Source of the DNA: Bradyrhizobium sp. dw_411
GTDB lineage: Bacteria > Pseudomonadota > Alphaproteobacteria > Rhizobiales > Xanthobacteraceae
Assembly (NCBI RefSeq): GCF_018449695.1
Contig: NZ_JAAVUY010000017.1
Span: 96,375 to 160,374 of the forward strand
Direction: 5' to 3'
Length of the DNA: 64,000 bases
This document shows, piece after piece, positions 17,067 to 29,161 of this stretch. A model generated the notes under the pieces. The model worked only from the letters and a program-made list of their open reading frames with translations. It did not search any database and was not told where the DNA came from. The position numbers were made by a program, and so were the translations under genes. Numbering within the stretch: the stretch's first letter is position 1; each line of letters begins with the position of its first letter.

Positions 17067-17612
17067 TTATTTCGCCGCCGTCGGCAACGGCAGCGGGCTG
17101 TCCGCAAGCGTGTGCAGATAGTCGATCACGTCCGCGCGCTCACTGTCCTTCTGGATACCGGCAAAGCCCATCGCGGTGCCCGGGACGAAACCCTTGGGGT
17201 TAGTGATGAACAGATTGAGGTCCTCATAGGTCCACTTGCCCGGCTTGGCCTTCATGCCAGCGGAATAGTTGAACCCGGGCTCGGTGCCACGTTCACGGCC
17301 GAGCACGCCGTAAAGGTTCGGACCGACCTTGTTGGGACCGCCCTTGGTAAAGTCGTGGCAGGCGGCGCACTTCTTGGCCGCCGCGGCGCCCTTCTCGACC
17401 GACGCGGTCTGCAGCAGTTTCTCGATCGGCTCGGACGCGACGGGCGCGGCTTCCTTGCCGCCCGGCGCCTCTTCCTTCACCGCAATTTCGAAACCCGGCT
17501 TTTCCGGCAGCACGGGCGAGAAAATCGCGCCGGCAGCGAAACTGGTCGCGAGCAGAACGAGACAGGTGGCCAGAACGGCACCCATGATTTTATTGAGTTC
17601 GAAGGAGTCCAT
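17067..17612 (-). CDS. cycM: CycM-type membrane-anchored cytochrome c
   Basis: Class I c-type cytochrome fixed to the periplasmic side of the inner membrane by an uncleaved N-terminal helix (residues ~8-32). It transfers electrons from the bc1 complex to the aa3-type terminal oxidase in Bradyrhizobium. It has 181 aa, close to the length of B. japonicum CycM, with the same start style MDSFELNKIMGAVL. Haem attachment motif CAACH at residues 82-86, axial Met148 in PGTAMGFAG. An acidic Ala-rich linker (~45-75) joins anchor and haem domain. It stands alone with its own terminator, divergent from kdsB. Confidence 0.93.
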   Translation of the reverse strand: MDSFELNKIMGAVLATCLVLLATSFAAGAIFSPVLPEKPGFEIAVKEEAPGGKEAAPVASEPIEKLLQTASVEKGAAAAKKCAACHDFTKGGPNKVGPNLYGVLGRERGTEPGFNYSAGMKAKPGKWTYEDLNLFITNPKGFVPGTAMGFAGIQKDSERADVIDYLHTLADSPLPLPTAAK

Positions 17613-17822
17613 TTTGGATCAGGCTCCAGGCCGGAATGTCGACTTTAGGCCGGAGAGAAACGGCCGCGGATGAGCGTCAGGAATCAGGCTTTCGCACCGC
17701 ACCCGAGCCACGATCAGATATCGGTTTGCCCGTGCTCTGGCAACCCGTATAAATGCATCGGCTTTCGACCAATCCCCATCATTTCCGGCTTGTTATCGAC
17801 CGGGAGCCCAGACCTCACTTTG

Positions 17823-18563
17823 ATGACCGAACCCCGTATTTTGGTACTGATTCCCGCCCGTATGGCAGCGACCCGGCTGCCGGGCAAGCCGCTGTTGGAC
17901 ATCGCCGGCCTGCCGATGATCGTCCATGTGCTGCGCCGCGCGCAGGACGCCGCCATCGGCCGCGTCGCGGTGGCCACCGACACCCCGGAGATTGCGGCGG
18001 TCGTGACCGCCCACGGTTTCGAGGCGGTGATGACCCGCGCCGATCATCCTTCGGGATCGGACCGCAGCTACGAGGCGCTGGGCAAGCTCGACCCCCGCGG
18101 CGAGACCGACATCATCGTCAATCTGCAGGGCGACTTTCCGACCATTTCGTCCGACAATATCCGCGACGTGCTGGCGCCACTGGCCGACGCCGGGGTCGAT
18201 ATCGCGACCCTGGCCGCCGAAATCCATACCGAGGAAGAGGCGTCGAATCCGAACGTCGTGAAAGTGGTGGGATCGCCGATCGGCCCGAAGCGGCTGCGCG
18301 GGCTTTATTTCACCCGCGCCACGGCCCCCTGGGGCGACGGGCCGCGCTACCATCACATCGGTCTCTATGCCTATCGGCGTGCGGCGCTGGAGCGGTTCGT
18401 GGCACTGCCGCCCTCTTACCTGGAACAGCAAGAAAAACTCGAGCAATTGCGGGCCATCGAGGCCGGCATGCGGATCGATGTCACCATCGTCGATACCGTG
18501 CCGCGCGGGGTCGACACCCCCGCCGACCTCGAAACCGCCCGCCGCATACTAGCGAAAACCTAG
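17823..18563 (+). CDS. kdsB: 3-deoxy-manno-octulosonate cytidylyltransferase
   Basis: Activates Kdo with CTP to CMP-Kdo in the cytoplasm for lipopolysaccharide inner-core synthesis. I chose ATG 17823, giving 246 aa, the usual size; the frame runs upstream to 17670 but that extension lacks family features. Seen: the nucleotide-binding start ILVLIPARMAATRLPGKPL, AVATDTPEI, the MTRADHPSGSDR motif, VNLQGDFP with the metal-binding Asp, and YHHIGLYAYRR with PPSYLEQQEKLEQLR near the end. All main catalytic motifs are intact. It lies 21 nt upstream of pheA and is probably co-transcribed with it. Confidence 0.95.
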   Translation: MTEPRILVLIPARMAATRLPGKPLLDIAGLPMIVHVLRRAQDAAIGRVAVATDTPEIAAVVTAHGFEAVMTRADHPSGSDRSYEALGKLDPRGETDIIVNLQGDFPTISSDNIRDVLAPLADAGVDIATLAAEIHTEEEASNPNVVKVVGSPIGPKRLRGLYFTRATAPWGDGPRYHHIGLYAYRRAALERFVALPPSYLEQQEKLEQLRAIEAGMRIDVTIVDTVPRGVDTPADLETARRILAKT

Positions 18564-18584
18564 GCGGCTGGTAAAAGGCCCGCC

Positions 18585-19451
18585 ATGACAACGACCAAAC
18601 CCATCAAAATCGCATTCCAGGGCGAGCCCGGCGCAAACTCTCATATTGCGATCGCCGAAGCCTATCCCGACGCCGAACCATTGCCCTGCCCGACCTTCGA
18701 GGACGCGCTGGCCGCGATCACCTCGGGCGAGGCGGATCTGGGCATGATCCCGATCGAGAATTCGGTCGCCGGCCGGGTCGCCGATATCCATCATCTCCTG
18801 CCGCAATCCGGCCTGTTCATCGTCGGCGAATGGTTTTTACCGATCCATCACCAATTGATGGCGCCGCGCGGCGCCAAACTGGCCGATATCAAGACCGTGG
18901 AAAGCCACGTCCACGCGCTCGGCCAATGCCGCCGCATCATCCGCAAGCTCGGCATCAGGCCGATCGTCGCGGTCGATACCGCCGGTAGCGCGCGCATTGT
19001 GGGAGAGCGCGGCGACAAAAGCTGCGCTTCGATCGCGCCCCGACTGGCCGCCGATATCTACGGTCTCGATATCCTGGCCGAGGATGTCGAGGACGAAACC
19101 CACAACACCACGCGCTTCGTGGTGCTGGCGCGCGAGGCCGCGTGGGCCAAACAGGGATCGGGGCCGCTGGTCACTACCTTTGTTTTCCGGGTGCGCAATT
19201 TGCCCGCCGCGCTTTACAAAGCGATGGGCGGCTTTGCGACCAACGGCGTCAACATGACCAAGCTGGAAAGCTACATGGTCGACGGCAATTTCTTCGCCAC
19301 GCAGTTCTATGCGGATGTCGATGGCCATCCCGACGACAAAAATCTCGCCTTCGCGCTGGAGGAGCTGAAATTCTTCTCGCGTGAATTGCGGATCGTCGGC
19401 GTCTATCCCGCCCACCCGTTCCGCGCGACGTTCAGCGAGACGGCGGACTGA
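18585..19451 (+). CDS. pheA: prephenate dehydratase
   Basis: Converts prephenate to phenylpyruvate in phenylalanine synthesis. It is a stand-alone dehydratase of 288 aa with no chorismate mutase domain. The catalytic domain has IAFQGEPGANSHIA, IPIENSVAGRV and the TRF motif in HNTTRFVVL (residues ~174-182). A C-terminal ACT regulatory domain begins near residue 198 (LVTTFVFRVRNLPAALYKAM) with MTKLESYMVDG, the segment equivalent to the Phe-binding ESRP motif. It likely shares a transcript with kdsB. A palindromic repeat follows its stop. Confidence 0.95.
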   Translation: MTTTKPIKIAFQGEPGANSHIAIAEAYPDAEPLPCPTFEDALAAITSGEADLGMIPIENSVAGRVADIHHLLPQSGLFIVGEWFLPIHHQLMAPRGAKLADIKTVESHVHALGQCRRIIRKLGIRPIVAVDTAGSARIVGERGDKSCASIAPRLAADIYGLDILAEDVEDETHNTTRFVVLAREAAWAKQGSGPLVTTFVFRVRNLPAALYKAMGGFATNGVNMTKLESYMVDGNFFATQFYADVDGHPDDKNLAFALEELKFFSRELRIVGVYPAHPFRATFSETAD

Positions 19452-19460
19452 TTTGATGTT

Positions 19461-19542
19461 CGTCATTCCGGGATGGTCCGAAGGACCAGACCCGGAATCT
19501 CGAGATTCCGGGCTCGATGCTACGCATCGCCCCGGAATGACG
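19461..19542. repeat. intergenic palindromic repeat (CGTCATTCCGG family)
   Basis: Element bounded by CGTCATTCCGGG and CCCGGAATGACG, with inner inverted repeats (GGTCCGAAGGACC, GATGCTACGCATC). Related copies occur at 30346-30440 and 31684-31784. It lies between the convergent pheA and LLM oxidoreductase genes. This is a familiar Bradyrhizobiaceae intergenic palindrome type. Confidence 0.8.
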
Positions 19543-19546
19543 GTAT

Positions 19547-20566
19547 TTACGCCGCGGCCTTGTTGCCAAGCCCGAACGCATCCGCCATCAGTCGATAGGA
19601 CTTCTTGCGCGCGTCGTGGTCATACACCGCGGTGATGACCATCAGCTCATCGGCCTGACTGGCCGCGATCATCGGCTGCAGTTTTGTCATGACAGTCGCG
19701 GGGCTGCCGACAAACATCCGCGAACGGTTACGCGCGACCAACGCGCGCTCGGCGTCGCTGTAGGGATAGGCCAGCGCTTCCTCGACGCTCGGCAGCGGCA
19801 GATACTGGCCGCGATCCCTCCGCAATCGGTTGAGATCCATCGACGACGCGAGTTGTTCGGCTTCCGCGTCGGTGTCGGCCGCGACGACAGCCACGGCGAG
19901 GATAGCATAGGGCGTGGTGCGCCAGCCCGATGGCTTGAAATGCATGCGATAATTGATCATCGCGGCCAGCGCGTCATGCGAGGCGAAATGATGCGCAAAT
20001 GCAAACCCCATCCCGACCTGGGCGGCAAGCTCTGAGCTATAATCGCTGGAGCCGAGCAGCCAGATCGGCGGCAGCGGCGTATCATCCGGCATCGCCACCA
20101 CCTTGTTGAAGGGGTGGTCGGGCGGAAAATCGCGGGTCTCCCACAGCGTCAGCTCATGCAGCCGCTCAAGAAAATCGTCGCCTTCGCGGCGATCGAGCCG
20201 GCTCCTCAAGGCATAGGCGGTGGTGCCGTCGGTGCCGGGCGCGCGGCCGAGCCCAAGATCGATCCGGCCGGGAAACAGCGCTTCCAGCATCTTGAAACGT
20301 TCGGCGACCATCAGCGGCGCATGGTTGGGCAGCATCACACCGCCGGAGCCGACGCGCAGGTTTTTGGTCACCGCGGCGATCTGCCCGATCATGATTTCCG
20401 GCGCCGGGCTCGCGACCGACGACAGGTTGTGGTGTTCGGCCAGCCAGTAGCGGGTGTAGCCCAGCGTATCGGCGAAGCGCGCCAGATCGATGCTGTTGCG
20501 CAGCGCTGCGGCGGGCTTGGTGCCAGTGGTGACGACGGAGAGGTCGAGAATGGAAAGCGGGATCAT
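19547..20566 (-). CDS. LLM class flavin-dependent oxidoreductase
   Basis: Luciferase-like monooxygenase superfamily protein, 339 aa from ATG 20566. The upstream part of the frame is not family-like. It has SILDLSVVTTGTKPAAALRNSIDLA, the YTRYWLAEHHN region with conserved EHH, VGSGGVMLPNHAPLMVAERFKMLEALFPGRIDLGLGRAPGTD (FMN-binding face), and a C-terminal GSPATV motif. This subgroup (MsnO8-like) is widespread; substrates are generally unknown. It is convergent with pheA and divergent from metF, with no operon partner visible, so no pathway can be assigned. Confidence 0.9.
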   Translation of the reverse strand: MIPLSILDLSVVTTGTKPAAALRNSIDLARFADTLGYTRYWLAEHHNLSSVASPAPEIMIGQIAAVTKNLRVGSGGVMLPNHAPLMVAERFKMLEALFPGRIDLGLGRAPGTDGTTAYALRSRLDRREGDDFLERLHELTLWETRDFPPDHPFNKVVAMPDDTPLPPIWLLGSSDYSSELAAQVGMGFAFAHHFASHDALAAMINYRMHFKPSGWRTTPYAILAVAVVAADTDAEAEQLASSMDLNRLRRDRGQYLPLPSVEEALAYPYSDAERALVARNRSRMFVGSPATVMTKLQPMIAASQADELMVITAVYDHDARKKSYRLMADAFGLGNKAAA

Positions 20567-20958
20567 GAGACTGAACCTAATGTGCTCTGCCCGGCCGACA
20601 AAGGGCCGTGCCGCGCAAATCAGATGCGCGTTGACCGGCGCGGCGATTTTGGTCAACACCCAGAAAGTGGGCTAATATTCAGGATACACATCGATACGTC
20701 ATACTGCCCACCTTTGAAATAAGGCAATCCTTTACATATAATGTTACAATAACCCAATATAATTAGCCGAAAGTTGACTTTTGCAGCTTTTACATTTTTG
20801 GCCCAACCCTAATTTTTAAGAGCAAAAAATATCAAATAAATACAAGTAGTGGGCAATTTCCCATAACCGATGGGCTGTTTGAACGACCCTGTTTAGCCTA
20901 TTTTGGTGCTCTGCAACTAAACCTGATGCGATCCCGATTGAGTGGAGTTTTTCGCGCC
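20567..20958. other. AT-rich intergenic region between the LLM gene and metF
   Basis: About 390 nt without a credible gene. Bases ~20690-20900 are strikingly AT-rich compared with the rest of the window, and include TAATGTTACAATAA and several A and T runs. Promoters for both flanking genes probably lie here. I compared it by eye with the SAM-II and SAH riboswitch cores known upstream of methionine genes and saw no match. Confidence 0.45.
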
Positions 20959-21873
20959 ATGACCGAGGTTACGCCCCCCGCGCCCGATGGACAGCGCGTG
21001 CCGAAGTCGCCGGCGATCTCCTTTGAGTTCTTCCCGCCGAAGACCGAGGAGATGGAGAAGAGCCTGTGGGAGACCATCAAGCGGCTCGCGCCGCTGACCC
21101 CCAATTTCGTCTCGGTGACCTATGGCGCCGGCGGATCGACCCGCGAGCGCACCCATTCCACCATCACCCGCATCCTCAACGAAACCGACATCCGGCCGGC
21201 CGCGCATCTGACCTGCGTCGGCGCGGCACGCGGCGAGATCGACGACATCGTCAGCCGCTATCATGACGTCGGCGTCCGTCACATCGTAGCACTGCGCGGC
21301 GATCCGCCCGGCGGCATCGGGACGCCCTACACCACCCATCCCCAGGGCTATCAGACCTCGGCCGAACTGGTTGATGGCATCAAGAAGCGTCATCCCGATA
21401 TCGAAGTCTCCGTATCGGCTTATCCGGAAAAACACCCGGAAAGCCCCGACTTCGATGCCGATATCGATGTGCTCAAGGCCAAGGTCGATGCCGGCGCGAC
21501 CCGCGCGATTACGCAAGTGTTCTTCGATAACGACCTTTATTTGCGCTATCTCGACCGGGTTCGCGCCCGCGGCATCGATATCCCGATCGTGCCCGGCATC
21601 ATGCCGATGCACAATTTCAAGCAGGCCCGCAATTTCGTGACCCGCGCCGGCACCTCTGTTCCGGATTGGCTGGCGGAAAAATTCGACGGCCTCGACGATG
21701 ACGCCGAGACCCGCAAGCTGGTCGCAGCCACCGTCGCGGCCGGTCAGGTGCAAAAGCTCGCCAAGCAGGGCGTCGACACCTTTCACTTCTACACCATGAA
21801 CCGCGCGGATCTCGTGTTCGCCATCAGCCACTTGCTGGGCATTCGCCCGCAAGGCGCACAGAAAGCCGCTTGA
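20959..21873 (+). CDS. metF: methylenetetrahydrofolate reductase
   Basis: FAD enzyme reducing 5,10-methylene-THF to 5-methyl-THF, the methyl donor for MetH. I prefer ATG 20959 (GGAG upstream, 304 aa, normal length) to the ATG at 20926. Seen: the family start ISFEFFPPKTEEME with the catalytic Glu, FVSVTYGAGGSTRERT, HLTCVGAARGEID, HIVALRGDPPGG, the folate/FAD-binding AITQVFFDND and a C-terminal HFYTMNRADL. It lies 3 nt upstream of metH, so the remethylation branch forms one operon. Confidence 0.95.
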   Translation: MTEVTPPAPDGQRVPKSPAISFEFFPPKTEEMEKSLWETIKRLAPLTPNFVSVTYGAGGSTRERTHSTITRILNETDIRPAAHLTCVGAARGEIDDIVSRYHDVGVRHIVALRGDPPGGIGTPYTTHPQGYQTSAELVDGIKKRHPDIEVSVSAYPEKHPESPDFDADIDVLKAKVDAGATRAITQVFFDNDLYLRYLDRVRARGIDIPIVPGIMPMHNFKQARNFVTRAGTSVPDWLAEKFDGLDDDAETRKLVAATVAAGQVQKLAKQGVDTFHFYTMNRADLVFAISHLLGIRPQGAQKAA

Positions 21874-21876
21874 TCG

Positions 21877-25767
<3,891 letters not shown>

Positions 25768-25778
25768 CGGTTTTTCTT

Positions 25779-25912
25779 TTCCCTTCTCCCCTTGTGAGAG
25801 AAGGTGGCGCGGACAAAGTCCGCGCCGGATGAGGGGTCTGCATCCGCGGAAAGAACCCCTCACCCGTCTTCGCTTCGCGAAGCCACCCTCTCCCACAAGG
25901 GGAGAGGGGAAG
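25779..25912. repeat. intergenic repeat, CCCTTCTCCCC / GGGGAGAGGG family
   Basis: Palindromic element of ~134 bp with outer arms CCCTTCTCCCCTTGTGAGAG and CTCTCCCACAAGGGGAGAGG, and inner GGCGCGGACAAAGTCCGCGCC. A second copy lies at 28692-28824, after glpK. Short frames across it are not genes. Confidence 0.85.
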
Positions 25913-25964
25913 AAAGCGCCGCAGCGGTTCTGATTTTGGATTCCAATTTTCAAACAGCATGGCC

Positions 25965-26051
25965 CGTCATTGCGAGGAGCGAAAGCGACGAAGCAATCCA
26001 TCGGGCAACATAAAGAAAAAGATGGATTGCTTCGCTTTGCTCGCAATGACG
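25965..26051. repeat. intergenic repeat, CGTCATTGCGAG family
   Basis: Inverted-repeat element bounded by CGTCATTGCGAGGAGCGAAA and its partner GCTTTGCTCGCAATGACG, with GAAGCAATCCAT/ATGGATTGCTTC inside. Related copies at 28951-29059 and 63332-63457. A further solo end (GGCTCGCAATGACGG) follows at 26062-26076. Confidence 0.85.
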
Positions 26052-26100
26052 TTGAGAGAGCGGCTCGCAATGACGGAAGAGATCGACACGGTTTCGCATT

Positions 26101-26640
26101 CTCGCGACGCAATCCGCCCGAGTTTTGCTCTTAACTTCCAGCCCTCCAAACAGAGGGCGCGGGGAATGCCGGGCGCCCGATGCGCCCGCAGCCGCGTGTG
26201 CGAAAGTGGTAAGTAAAGAGCACACGCGTTAGTCAGGTCACACCGGAATCACCCGGCATTCCCCACGCAATGGTTTTAACAGCTTCCTGCGCGCTCTCCT
26301 CGGTGACCGGGCTTTCTTGCCACCGTCGCCTGCGCAGCCTCATGCGCAAACTTGACACCAGCGTCGGGGTGTCGGGACCACACGCCTTCTCCGTCCGCGG
26401 CGATGTCATTCGTCATGTGACATTGCCGCGTCCATCGCATCCCGCATCAACGTCCGTGACGACCGCGAAGCGCCCCTCTTGTGAGGCGGGATGGGCATTT
26501 ATATAGACTGATTTTCGATTTCTGAAAAACAGAATATTTTTGCGGAAGGGGCTGGACAAATGATCCAGCGCCGGGCGCTTTGATTTGCCCGTCGGGTAGG
26601 TCAATCGGGGTAAGCGCGGGGATTTCTCATCTTCCCGAAA
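26101..26640. repeat. long dispersed non-coding repeat (~540 bp)
   Basis: The sequence from about the CTCGCGACGCAATCCGCCC start, through CAGAGGGCGCGGGGAATGCC and TGGTTTTAACAGCTTCCTGC, to the CCCGTCGGG end matches my memory of a dispersed intergenic element found in many copies in Bradyrhizobium and relatives. Such copies are often mis-annotated as small hypothetical proteins. I therefore leave out the short frames in it. Its right edge abuts the truncated dCTP-deaminase-like gene. Boundaries are approximate and no second copy is in this window, so repeat status is from memory. Confidence 0.6.
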
Positions 26641-26651
26641 ACACGAAACCT

Positions 26652-27050
26652 TTAATCGCCCCTCTTCGAAGTACCGATCAAGCACCTACCTACAAAGCCT
26701 GGATCAGCGTATGTATTCACGGGTAGCAGCCCAATTGAGAAGAGCTTACCTTTTGTCAGAATTCGAGCGAGTACATCTTGGGGAATTTCCAAGACTTCCT
26801 TCGTAATTATCGTGATCAGTTGTCGTGGTTTTATCAAAATATAGGAACCTGCGGGAACTACTGTTCGCTCCGATTCTTTCGAAAGGTCGTAGTAAATTTC
26901 TCCGGCCCTCAGCTCATAACAAGCCTGCTTCACGCACTTTGGTTCAAAATTTTCACCTATAAGAATTCCTCGGGATGCCAATTCCACGATCTCATAGTCA
27001 GGAATTGTTCCAAATCGCGTCGGGGGGCTTGAGAATGTATCTGCGGACAT
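26652..27050 (-). pseudogene. C-terminally truncated dCTP deaminase / dUTPase-fold protein
   Basis: A 132-aa frame with an ATG and a weak AAGG site. The trimeric dUTPase/dCTP deaminase fold is recognisable: DYEIVELASRGILIG at the start, CYELRAGEIYYDL, VVPAGSYILIKPRQLITIITKEVLEIPQDVLARILTKGKLFSIGLLPVNTYADPGFVGR in the middle. It stops soon after ADPGFVGR, where family members continue for some 50-60 residues with the Glu-containing strand and nucleotide-binding tail. The Ser and Arg that act in E. coli Dcd appear replaced in TKGKLFSIGL. The coding sequence is AT-rich against its surroundings, suggesting transfer. Truncated remnant is the best call; a short functional protein is not excluded. 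Confidence 0.65.
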
Positions 27051-27098
27051 AATGCTTACCTTTCAAAAACTTTGAGAGAACTAGCCCACGAATATCCT

Positions 27099-28604
27099 CT
27101 ACCCCTCCCCCTCATCGCTCGCCAGCAATCCCTTCACCGCCCTCGCCCAGCCCTTCAGCTTCCGCTCTCTTGTCGCGGCACTCATCGCCGGCTTGAAGCG
27201 ATGTTCCAGCCGCCAGTTGTCGGCAAACTTCGACGGCTCGGGATAGACGCCCGCGGCCAACCCCGCGAGATAGGCGGCGCCGAGGGCTGTGGTTTCCTGG
27301 ATCATCGGGCGATCGACCGGCGCGTCGAGCAGATCGGCGAGGCGCTGCATGGTCCAGTCGGAGGCGGTCATGCCGCCGTCGACGCGCAGCACGGTTTTCA
27401 CGGCGCTGGCGTCGGGCCAGTCCGCGCGCATCGCGGCCCACAGATCGAAGGTCTGGTAACAGACGCTTTCCAGTGCGGCATGCGCGAGTTCGGCGGGACC
27501 GGTGTTGCGCGTCAGCCCGAACAGCGCGCCGCGCACGCGCGGATTCCAGTAGGGCGCCCCTAAACCGACGAAGGCCGGCACGAGATAAACGCTCTGCATC
27601 GAGTCGGATTTATCGGCGAGCGGGCCGGTCTCGGCCGCGTTCTTGATGATCCCCAACCCATCGCGCAGCCATTGCACCGCCGAGCCCGCGACGAAAATCG
27701 AGCCCTCGAGCGCGTAGGTGCGCTGTCCGCTGAGCTGATAGGCAATGGTGGTGAGCAGCTTGTTCTTCGAGGCGACCGGCGTGGTGCCGGTGTTGAGCAG
27801 CGCGAAGCAGCCGGTGCCATAGGTCGATTTGATCATGCCGGGCGAAAAACAGGCCTGACCGATGGTCGCGGCCTGCTGGTCGCCGGCGATCCCTGAAATC
27901 GCGATGGAGCCGCCGAACAGTTCCGGCAGGCTATCGCCGAATTTTGCAGAGGAGTCCTTCACCTCTGGGAGCATCGAACGCGGCACGCGCAGGATTTTCA
28001 GCAGTTCATCGTCCCACTGGCCGGTGTGGATATTGAACAGCAGCGTGCGCGAAGCGTTGGTCGCGTCTGTCGCGTGCATCTTGCCGCCGGTCAGCCGCCA
28101 CAGCAGGTAGCAATCGACGGTGCCGAACAGCAATTCGCTGCGCTCGGCGCGGGCGCGCGCGCCGGGCACGTGGTCGAGGATCCAGGCCACTTTTGTTCCG
28201 GAAAAATAAGGATCGATAATGAGACCGGTCTTGGCCGAGATTGCCGGCTCGTGGCCTTCGCTCTTCAATCGCGCGCAGATATCGGCGGTGCGGCGATCCT
28301 GCCAGACAATGGCGCGATGAATAGCTGTGCCGGTGACGCGGTCCCACACCACAGTGGTTTCGCGCTGATTGGTGATCCCGATCGCGGCGATGTCCTTGGC
28401 GATGACGCCAGCCTTCTGCAACGCCGCGCGGCAGGTCGCGATGGTGGAGGTCCAGATATCCTCCGGTTCGTGCTCGACCCAGCCGGAGGCTGGAAAATGC
28501 TGTGGGAATTCCTGCTGTGCGGACGCGGCGATCGAAATGTCGCTGCGAAACACGATCGCGCGGGAGGATGTGGTGCCCTGATCGATGGCCAAGACGTGGG
28601 ACAT
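27099..28604 (-). CDS. glpK: glycerol kinase
   Basis: Phosphorylates glycerol to sn-glycerol-3-phosphate in the cytoplasm (FGGY family). It has 501 aa, the normal length. Seen: ATP/phosphate-1 motif LAIDQGTTSSRAIVF, the glycerol-binding GITNQRETTVVWDR (Arg-Glu) and VWQDRRT, the TDATNASRTLLFNI segment, and the second phosphate motif STYGTGCFALLNTG followed by the adenosine motif LRVDGGMTASDW. It is a lone gene with no glpF or glpD next to it. Repeats flank both sides of the region: the truncated gene and long repeat downstream, and a CCCTTCTCCCC element upstream. Confidence 0.96.
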   Translation of the reverse strand: MSHVLAIDQGTTSSRAIVFRSDISIAASAQQEFPQHFPASGWVEHEPEDIWTSTIATCRAALQKAGVIAKDIAAIGITNQRETTVVWDRVTGTAIHRAIVWQDRRTADICARLKSEGHEPAISAKTGLIIDPYFSGTKVAWILDHVPGARARAERSELLFGTVDCYLLWRLTGGKMHATDATNASRTLLFNIHTGQWDDELLKILRVPRSMLPEVKDSSAKFGDSLPELFGGSIAISGIAGDQQAATIGQACFSPGMIKSTYGTGCFALLNTGTTPVASKNKLLTTIAYQLSGQRTYALEGSIFVAGSAVQWLRDGLGIIKNAAETGPLADKSDSMQSVYLVPAFVGLGAPYWNPRVRGALFGLTRNTGPAELAHAALESVCYQTFDLWAAMRADWPDASAVKTVLRVDGGMTASDWTMQRLADLLDAPVDRPMIQETTALGAAYLAGLAAGVYPEPSKFADNWRLEHRFKPAMSAATRERKLKGWARAVKGLLASDEGEG

Positions 28605-28691
28605 GAGGGGGGTCCTCGGGAGTTTTTAGGTTGTGCCGAGGCAAGCGGATTGAAGGGGGAAGGTCAATATGGAAGGGGCGCGTGGCTTCTT

Positions 28692-28824
28692 CCCTTCTCC
28701 CCTTGTGGGAGAAGGTGGCGCGCATAGCGCGCCGGATGAGGGGTCTCTATCCGCGGAAAGAACCCCTCACCCGTCCGCAAGGCTTCGCCTCGCGTCCACC
28801 CTCTCCCACAAGGGGAGAGGGCAA
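28692..28824. repeat. intergenic repeat, CCCTTCTCCCC / GGGGAGAGGG family (second copy)
   Basis: Same organisation as 25779-25912: outer arms CCCTTCTCCCCTTGTGGGAG and CTCTCCCACAAGGGGAGAGG, inner GGCGCGCATAGCGCGCC, and the shared ATGAGGGGTCT...AAGAACCCCTCACCC middle. The two copies bracket the glpK region in direct orientation about 2.9 kb apart. Confidence 0.85.
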
Positions 28825-28831
28825 GAAAGAA

Positions 28832-28920
28832 CTACACCGCCGCTGTCGTCACTCCACCATCAACCACGATGGTCTGGCCGGTCATCAAGCTCGACGCATC
28901 GGAGTCCAACGCCGTCATTG
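28832..28920 (-). pseudogene. 3' remnant of a short-chain dehydrogenase gene
   Basis: The last ~29 codons before the TAG at 28832-28834 read ALDSDASSLMTGQTIVVDGG followed by VTTAAV. This is the C-terminal SDR pattern in which a Ser-Asp-x-Ser segment is followed by (M/I)TGQ and VDGG. Upstream of that, the frame turns into the REP-type repeat at 28951-29059 with no SDR sequence. Only the 3' end of an SDR gene survives, between repeats on both sides and downstream of pimD on the same strand. It was probably the last gene of that operon before it was lost. Confidence 0.7.
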
Positions 28921-28950
28921 CCTGCGACAAACGCAAAGCGTTTGCGCAAG

Positions 28951-29059
28951 GGAGCGCAGCGACGAAGCAATCCATTCTTCCTTTGCGCGGTGAAATGGAT
29001 TGCTTCGCGGAGCCTGTCATCGGGCGCGCATTCGCGCGACCCGTTGGCTCGCAATGACG
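28951..29059. repeat. intergenic repeat, CGTCATTGCGAG family
   Basis: Contains GACGAAGCAATCCATTC, ATGGATTGCTTCGCGGAG, CTGTCATCGGGCGCGCATTC and ends GGCTCGCAATGACGA. The element at 63332-63457 carries nearly the same sequence on the opposite strand. This copy lies exactly where the SDR remnant loses its reading frame. Confidence 0.85.
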
Positions 29060-29070
29060 AGAGATATTAT

Positions 29071-29149
29071 GTAGCCTGGATGAGCGAAGCGACATCCAGG
29101 GCTAACGTCGCGGCCTTTCCCGGATGTCGCTTCGCTCATCCGGGTTACG
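29071..29149. repeat. palindromic repeat, GTAGCCTGGATGAGCGAAGC type
   Basis: Inverted-repeat element with arms GTAGCCTGGATGAGCGAAGC and GCTTCGCTCATCCGGGTTAC. It lies just downstream of the pimD stop codon and may serve as an RNA 3' end for the pim operon. It is the only copy of this family that I see in the window. Confidence 0.75.
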
Positions 29150-29161
29150 ATAAATGACAGA

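Noticed and set aside
20700..20958. SAM-II, SAM-I or SAH riboswitch in the metF leader
   Set aside because: I looked for the conserved cores and pairing and saw none. A covariance-model search would be decisive.
26270..26506. 78-residue ORF starting MVLTASCALSS
   Set aside because: Lies wholly in the dispersed non-coding repeat. Such frames recur as over-annotated hypothetical proteins in these genomes.
26413..26685. 90-residue minus-strand ORF next to the truncated dCTP-deaminase-like gene
   Set aside because: It spans the repeat edge, is out of frame with the gene fragment, and has no protein-like pattern.
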